In this document: one piece after another, positions 60,301 to 64,000 of the stretch
How the letters are laid out: every line of letters begins with the position of its first letter
How positions within the stretch are numbered: position 1 is the stretch's first letter
NCBI GenBank assembly: GCA_030248065.1
Contig: JASAMV010004113.1
Coordinates: 28,382-92,381 of the forward strand
From: Rhynchonema sp. JSB1_4
Taxonomy: Eukaryota > Nematoda > Chromadorea > Monhysterida > Xyalidae
DNA: 64,000 nucleotides
Direction of reading: 5' to 3'
Translations under genes and position numbers: made by a program
Notes under the pieces: generated by a model
The model's database searches: none
What the model saw: only the letters and a program-made list of their open reading frames with translations
Told to the model about the DNA's origin: nothing

Positions 60301-63300
60301 AGCCTTGATCACGTACGGGTCGCGTCCAACGCGCGAGTTTGCCTTCAATAAACACAAGACCAACCAAGAAGTGCTGGAAGCGTTGAGCAAAGTGACACCC
60401 CAATTCGGCACCACACAGACCGGTGACGCTCTCAAGATGGCCAGTGAGACTTTCGATCCGAACTATGGTATGTGTACGAACTTCATGGGGTCGAGGCAAG
60501 CAGGCTTTGGGTTCTGTCAATGACACGAGAGCATATACCCTACCAAGCCTGAGAACAGGAACTTGAAAATTGAACCTGAGCGACTACTGTGATTATTTTG
60601 AGATTAACTGTATGTTTACGATCGCGATGGCAGCAATGTGCGACCATACCTATACATTATAGGTACCGGAGTTTTACATAATACACAACACACTCCCCCC
60701 CGAATAGAGTCCTATGAGGGCCAATTCGGAAGCGTCTCGAAACAAACATACCGAAGGCTGTTTTTCACCTGTTTTCGATTAGAACGCCTGGAGCTTTACG
60801 GAAACCTCCAGTACGGATCCGGTCTTTCTCCAATGTTCCTCATTATCCCGCATTTGTTTCAAGAAAAAGCTGACAAGATAAAAATAATTCCAACAACAAC
60901 AACAAACAAATGGCAGGTGCACGAACGGACGACAAGACGCGCCGATTGGCCATCGTGCTCACCGATGGCCATTCAACACGCAGTCCGGCCGTATGGGCCA
61001 AGCGACTGCACGGACTCAAGAACGTCGATGTGTTCGCGGTCGGACTCAAAGCGATCGCAGATTCGGTTGGATCGCATTTCGTTTTGCACTTTCGGGTGCT
61101 GACATCCGGGTGATGGGATCTTGGGATGTTTTGATAGCGGAGATAGTTTGCAATTTTTAACTGAGAAACTGTGAATTATCGACCAGCGAACTACAAACTA
61201 TTACTACAGCTCGCGGAATGACTTTCACGCTGCTGTAGTTCAGGATTTTTATGTTAAATCACTAATTATTGCCATGTCAAGAACTGTTGCTCAACCAAAA
61301 AAATGTTGTTTAGTTTAATCTGAAGGTCATCAATCTCAGATCGACTACAACGAGCTGCGCGAACTGGTGGGGTACGGTAACGAGGAGCGTATCTTTGTCA
61401 GCGGTCGCACTCTGGTGAATCTGCCGACGTATTTGTTGAGCTACGCTGATCTGCTGTGTCCCGGACTCGAGACCACCGACGGACAGGCGCTGTCGGCTGC
61501 CGATGCCGGTTGGCGTTGTTGTTGTTCGTGTCTGCTATTGTTGTTGTTGTTGTTGTTGTCTTTTGTTCTTGTTGTTGTCTTTTGTTGCTATCTTTTGTTC
61601 CTGTTGTTGTCTTTTGTTGTTGTCTTCTGTTGTTGTCTTTTGTTCTTGTTGTTGTCTTTTGTTGTTGTTGTTATCGTTGTTGTTGTTGTTGTTGTTGCTG
61701 CTGTACGATCACGAGTTGCAGTTCGCGAGACGCGGTCCGATTCAAGCGAAATGCACACCGAAAGGCGTCGTCGTCAACGTTCGCACCAGACAGAATTTCA
61801 ACGGCGATTCCATGTTCGCGTGGGAGTACGTAGCACGAAATCGACTGTAGGAACGCCGGGGCCAGGGTTCCACCACCGCGCACAGGTCATCATCAAGAGG
61901 GGGCTCGTGCGGTCTGCAGGTAGGCGCCCGGTCAAGGGAGGAACAGGTCAGGCTGATATAGGACGTCATTGATGTTCGATGTTTCACGACGATTAGCAAT
62001 TCAGAAGCTACACTACTGATCACAGTTTGTTGTGTTCTGCCATACATGATCCACCGAACCGTAACGAGGTGCGCTTATACTCATTCCGAGGAACGAAAAT
62101 CCGCAAAAACAAAAACGAAAATAACAAAACGAGTAATCCCTGGCCGCACCAAAAAAACGTTGCGTGTTTTCACAATCATTACAGGGCTACGAGTACAGTT
62201 TCCGACTGGGATTCCGCTTCCACGAGTTTGTGTACACGACATTCTGACGATTCCCGCCGAGACGTAAGACATGTACGGGCGACGAGCCGTATGACCCGCG
62301 TGTGGATGACGCACTGGCTGATGCCCGGCAGGGCATCGACTTCAACACCATTCAGAATGTGGCCAAAGTCGGCGATGCTACATGTGAATACAGGTTGGCA
62401 TACAGATACCAGATTGGATAGACATGTATAACGTAGAAGTGCAATAGATTTTCTCTCACATCTAATGAACGACATTCTGCGCCTCCCCAAAATTTGTCAA
62501 GAGCCACTTCTAGCCTTGGATTATCGTTCGTTAGAAAGTGGGGATGGCGCACAAAGCACAATTATGTGATGTTTCACAGACTAACCGACGACGGACGCGA
62601 CTGTGAGCTGCTCGATTCGTACGTCGGCAAATGTAGCAAGCACGAATGGAGTTGTGTGATGCGTGAGTTTCGCGAATTGACTGTTGTGATGCCTGATTCA
62701 GCAAGCGGTCGTGCAAAATCTGATGTTTCAGCTCACGGACATAGGTTCCTAGTGCACGACTGCATCGCCGAAACCGACGTCACGGACGACCCCGTTCTCA
62801 AGTTGCTCAGCAGTGAAGGTTAAGTAAAAGACTCGACTCGATTTGACCCCAAAAGAAAAGGCTACATACGTTAACGCCAGCCCCTCCGCAAGGCCTTGTT
62901 CCCAGCTGCATAGATATTCTGTGATGATGTGACACTGGCACCAGCAGCTTTCAGGTCTGAGTCTGTCTTTGTCCGAATGTGCCTAAGCCCAGGTCAAACC
63001 TATACCATGCCGCCTTGGTGGTACTGGTCTCTATTCCCACTTATGCCCTCTCCACCCATCTCTGCAGCTGTCAAACGGACGCGGTGCTGCCGGGGAGTCC
63101 GGCGTACGAATTGCGACCGGCCCCGCATCTGGTCTCGCAGCGCGCGCAAGTATTCAAATTCCCGCGCGGCTCGTCCGTTCGTTATCGCTGTCTGGTGTCC
63201 ATCTGCGACATGGGCGGGGTGAAGGAATGCAAATACATGTTCGATGTTAGTCGATTGAATTTACTTTGTGAATTACAGGACTCATTTTTGGTCGGGTACG

Positions 63301-63718
63301 CTGGTGGAAATTAGTGGCATCATTGAATTTCTTAATATCGTTAATTGAAGCAAGTCATGTGACCAAGGCAGGACCGGCCCGATCCGATCGCCAAGTTCGA
63401 TTTCGCTCTGAGTAGCACCACAACAAATTTCCGTGCAGGCATGACACACCCGTAAAACACACAATGATACGTCATACACATGCGTATTATTTTCAGCGTC
63501 AAGTGCGTCCGGCGCCTCCGCTCAACTGCCGGAACGAGGGTCCACTTTACGAGACCGAACGGCTGAGCAAAGACACGATCGATTACAATAAACCGCCGCA
63601 GAATGATAAATTCGCCAAAACGGTGTCGGTGACAAGCCGCACTGTGAACGTCTACAATCCGGTAACGTTGACGAAACTCGTGAAGCCGAAATCTCACCAG
63701 TTCCGCCCCAAACTTTAA
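57376..63718 (+). CDS. Secreted protein with two vWA domains and a ZP domain (cuticlin-like)
   Basis: Exons: 57376-57505, 57578-57669, 57938-58014, 58355-58502, 58695-58866, 59378-59476, 59887-60028, 60298-60467, 60917-61065, 61340-61508, about 61722/61747-61823, 62185-62393, 62580-62662, 62732-62818, 63068-63245, 63497-63718. Exon 1 encodes a signal peptide (MILKLLFVISVLGYWAASQS). vWA-1 (exons 2-5) has the metal-site motif DSSGS (LDLMFIVDSSGSVG), TKTGRA and FLFSDGRASDS. vWA-2 (exons 7-10) has LDLLFVVDTSSSVEEA, TQTGDAL and IVLTDGHST. The ZP part has KCTPKGVVVNV, FHEFVYTTF, KVGDATCEYR, SKHEWSC, HRFLVHDC and YELRPAP..VFKFPRGSSVRYRCLVSICD, all cuticlin-like. Architecture and lack of a membrane anchor fit an extracellular matrix or cuticle protein such as nematode CUT-6. 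Two faults are visible: an in-frame TGA at 62245-62247 and a one-base phase conflict between exons ending 62818 and starting 63068. The junction 61508/61722 is also unresolved. The gene may be real with sequence errors, or its ZP half may be decaying. Confidence 0.82.
57687..57835. mobile_element. Fold-back element in vWA/ZP intron 2
   Basis: Inverted ends TACAGTACCAGCTGCAATTCT and inverse, with arms extending through GGCGATCCTGAGCCTGCGCAG. It shares only the ends with 46087-46449. It lies between the exons ending 57669 and starting 57938. Confidence 0.8.
60121..60245. repeat. TTAGGCTTTGG-like minisatellite in vWA/ZP intron 7
   Basis: Imperfect units such as CTTAGGCTTTGG and GCTTAGCC, then inverse units (CATAAGCC, AAGTCTAAGCC) further right. 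TTAGGC is the usual nematode telomere unit, but here it is broken by other bases and occurs only a few times, so it is simple sequence rather than a telomere remnant. Confidence 0.5.
61520..61700. repeat. TTG-rich microsatellite in intron 10
   Basis: About 180 bases of TTGTTG with interspersed TCTTTTG units form larger repeats such as TTTTGTTCTTGTTGTTGTC. The array directly precedes the acceptor of the first ZP exon and serves as its polypyrimidine-like tract. It makes the exon 10/11 junction hard to place. Confidence 0.85.
61977..62046 (+). ncRNA. Candidate motif-dependent piRNA locus D
   Basis: CGATGTTTCA at 61977-61986 is followed by T62026 in the context CAGT (YRNT), 40 nt after the motif. 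It lies in an intron, away from the next acceptor (62184). The predicted RNA would be 62026-62046. Confidence 0.3.
62567..62636 (+). ncRNA. Candidate motif-dependent piRNA locus E
   Basis: TGATGTTTCA at 62567-62576 is followed by T62616 in the context CGAT (YRNT), 40 nt after the motif. The motif also leads into the acceptor of the exon starting 62580. The predicted RNA would be 62616-62636. Confidence 0.3.
63313..63405 (+). repeat. R3 repeat copy in the last vWA/ZP intron
   Basis: It reads 'ttagtggcatcattgaattt' ... 'gatcgccaagttcgatttcg', the clearest partner of the 6328 and 14958 copies. It lies between the exons ending 63245 and starting 63497. Confidence 0.6.
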
Positions 63719-64000
63719 AAAAACAAACAATTAACAAGGCTAACTATCAATGTCGTATAGGTAATGCAAATTGTACACGCGATGCACTATCCCAGCAGCT
63801 CTAATGAGCGCAGGGAATTATGCATTGTGTGAGCCCGCGTGATCCCTACAACTTGCACGTGTACGACAATAGTATAAGCCTAAGATGCTGTGTCGTGTGC
63901 CGTATCTCATGGTATCCGAATGAAAATATAAGTGCATTTTGCTCTGGTTTGTATTTCGCTGATTCAGAATCATTTCGGCATTCTTGCTTTTCAAATTTCG
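63719..64000. other. 3' flank of the vWA/ZP gene
   Basis: Follows the TAA at 63716-63718 and presumably contains the 3'UTR. No further gene, repeat or clear polyadenylation signal is seen before the window ends. Confidence 0.5.

Noticed and set aside
61456..61972. Open frames rich in leucine, valine and cysteine that look like membrane proteins.
   Set aside because: They read the TTG-rich microsatellite in intron 10 in three frames; only the flanking parts belong to the vWA/ZP exons.
1..64000. CRISPR arrays, bacterial operons or ribosomal RNA genes.
   Set aside because: No regularly spaced direct repeats with unique spacers and no rRNA signature were seen; intron-rich genes show this is a eukaryotic chromosome.

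Overview
The window is metazoan nuclear DNA. Genes are split into short exons by many GT-AG introns, a few introns use GC donors, and introns and spacers are full of fold-back and hAT-like elements. A nematode is the best guess. The right-hand gene combines von Willebrand A (vWA) domains with a cuticlin-type ZP domain, candidate trans-splice acceptors lie just before several start codons, and a dispersed motif resembles the nematode 21U-RNA (piRNA) promoter core. I cannot name the species.

Layout. 885-2681 (+): PCC1/LAGE3-type KEOPS subunit whose stop codon is supplied by a hAT-like insertion. 3512-19633 (+): 43-exon GRIP golgin of the golgin-245/GOLGA4 type. 20282-23585 (-): ACBD4/5-type acyl-CoA-binding tail-anchored protein. 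23.6-29.8 kb: repeat-rich spacer with a 2.8 kb hAT-like element bounded by an exact 8-bp target duplication. 29842-38759 (+): GALNT11-type polypeptide GalNAc-transferase. 39661-42256 (+): five-exon YjbQ/UPF0047 protein. 42638-43578 (-): the last two exons of an unrecognised gene. 43.6-57.4 kb: no confident gene, but several fold-back elements. 57376-63718 (+): secreted protein with two vWA domains and a ZP domain; the ZP part carries one in-frame TGA and one splice-phase conflict.

Exon models were read by hand. Reading phase is consistent across every junction for the golgin, PCC1, ACBD, GALNT and YjbQ genes, and each summed length is a multiple of three. That supports the models, although no transcript was available. 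The genes are housekeeping, Golgi and lipid genes plus one cuticle-type protein, with no shared pathway except that the golgin and the GALNT both act at the Golgi.

The most interesting signal is a 9-mer core, GATGTTTCA, present 17 times (15 on the + strand; about 0.5 expected by chance). About 40 nt downstream there is often a T in a YRNT context, the architecture of motif-dependent nematode piRNA genes. A second theme is a set of hAT-like elements with verifiable 8-bp target duplications. One of them inserted into PCC1 and ends the protein with its own first three bases.
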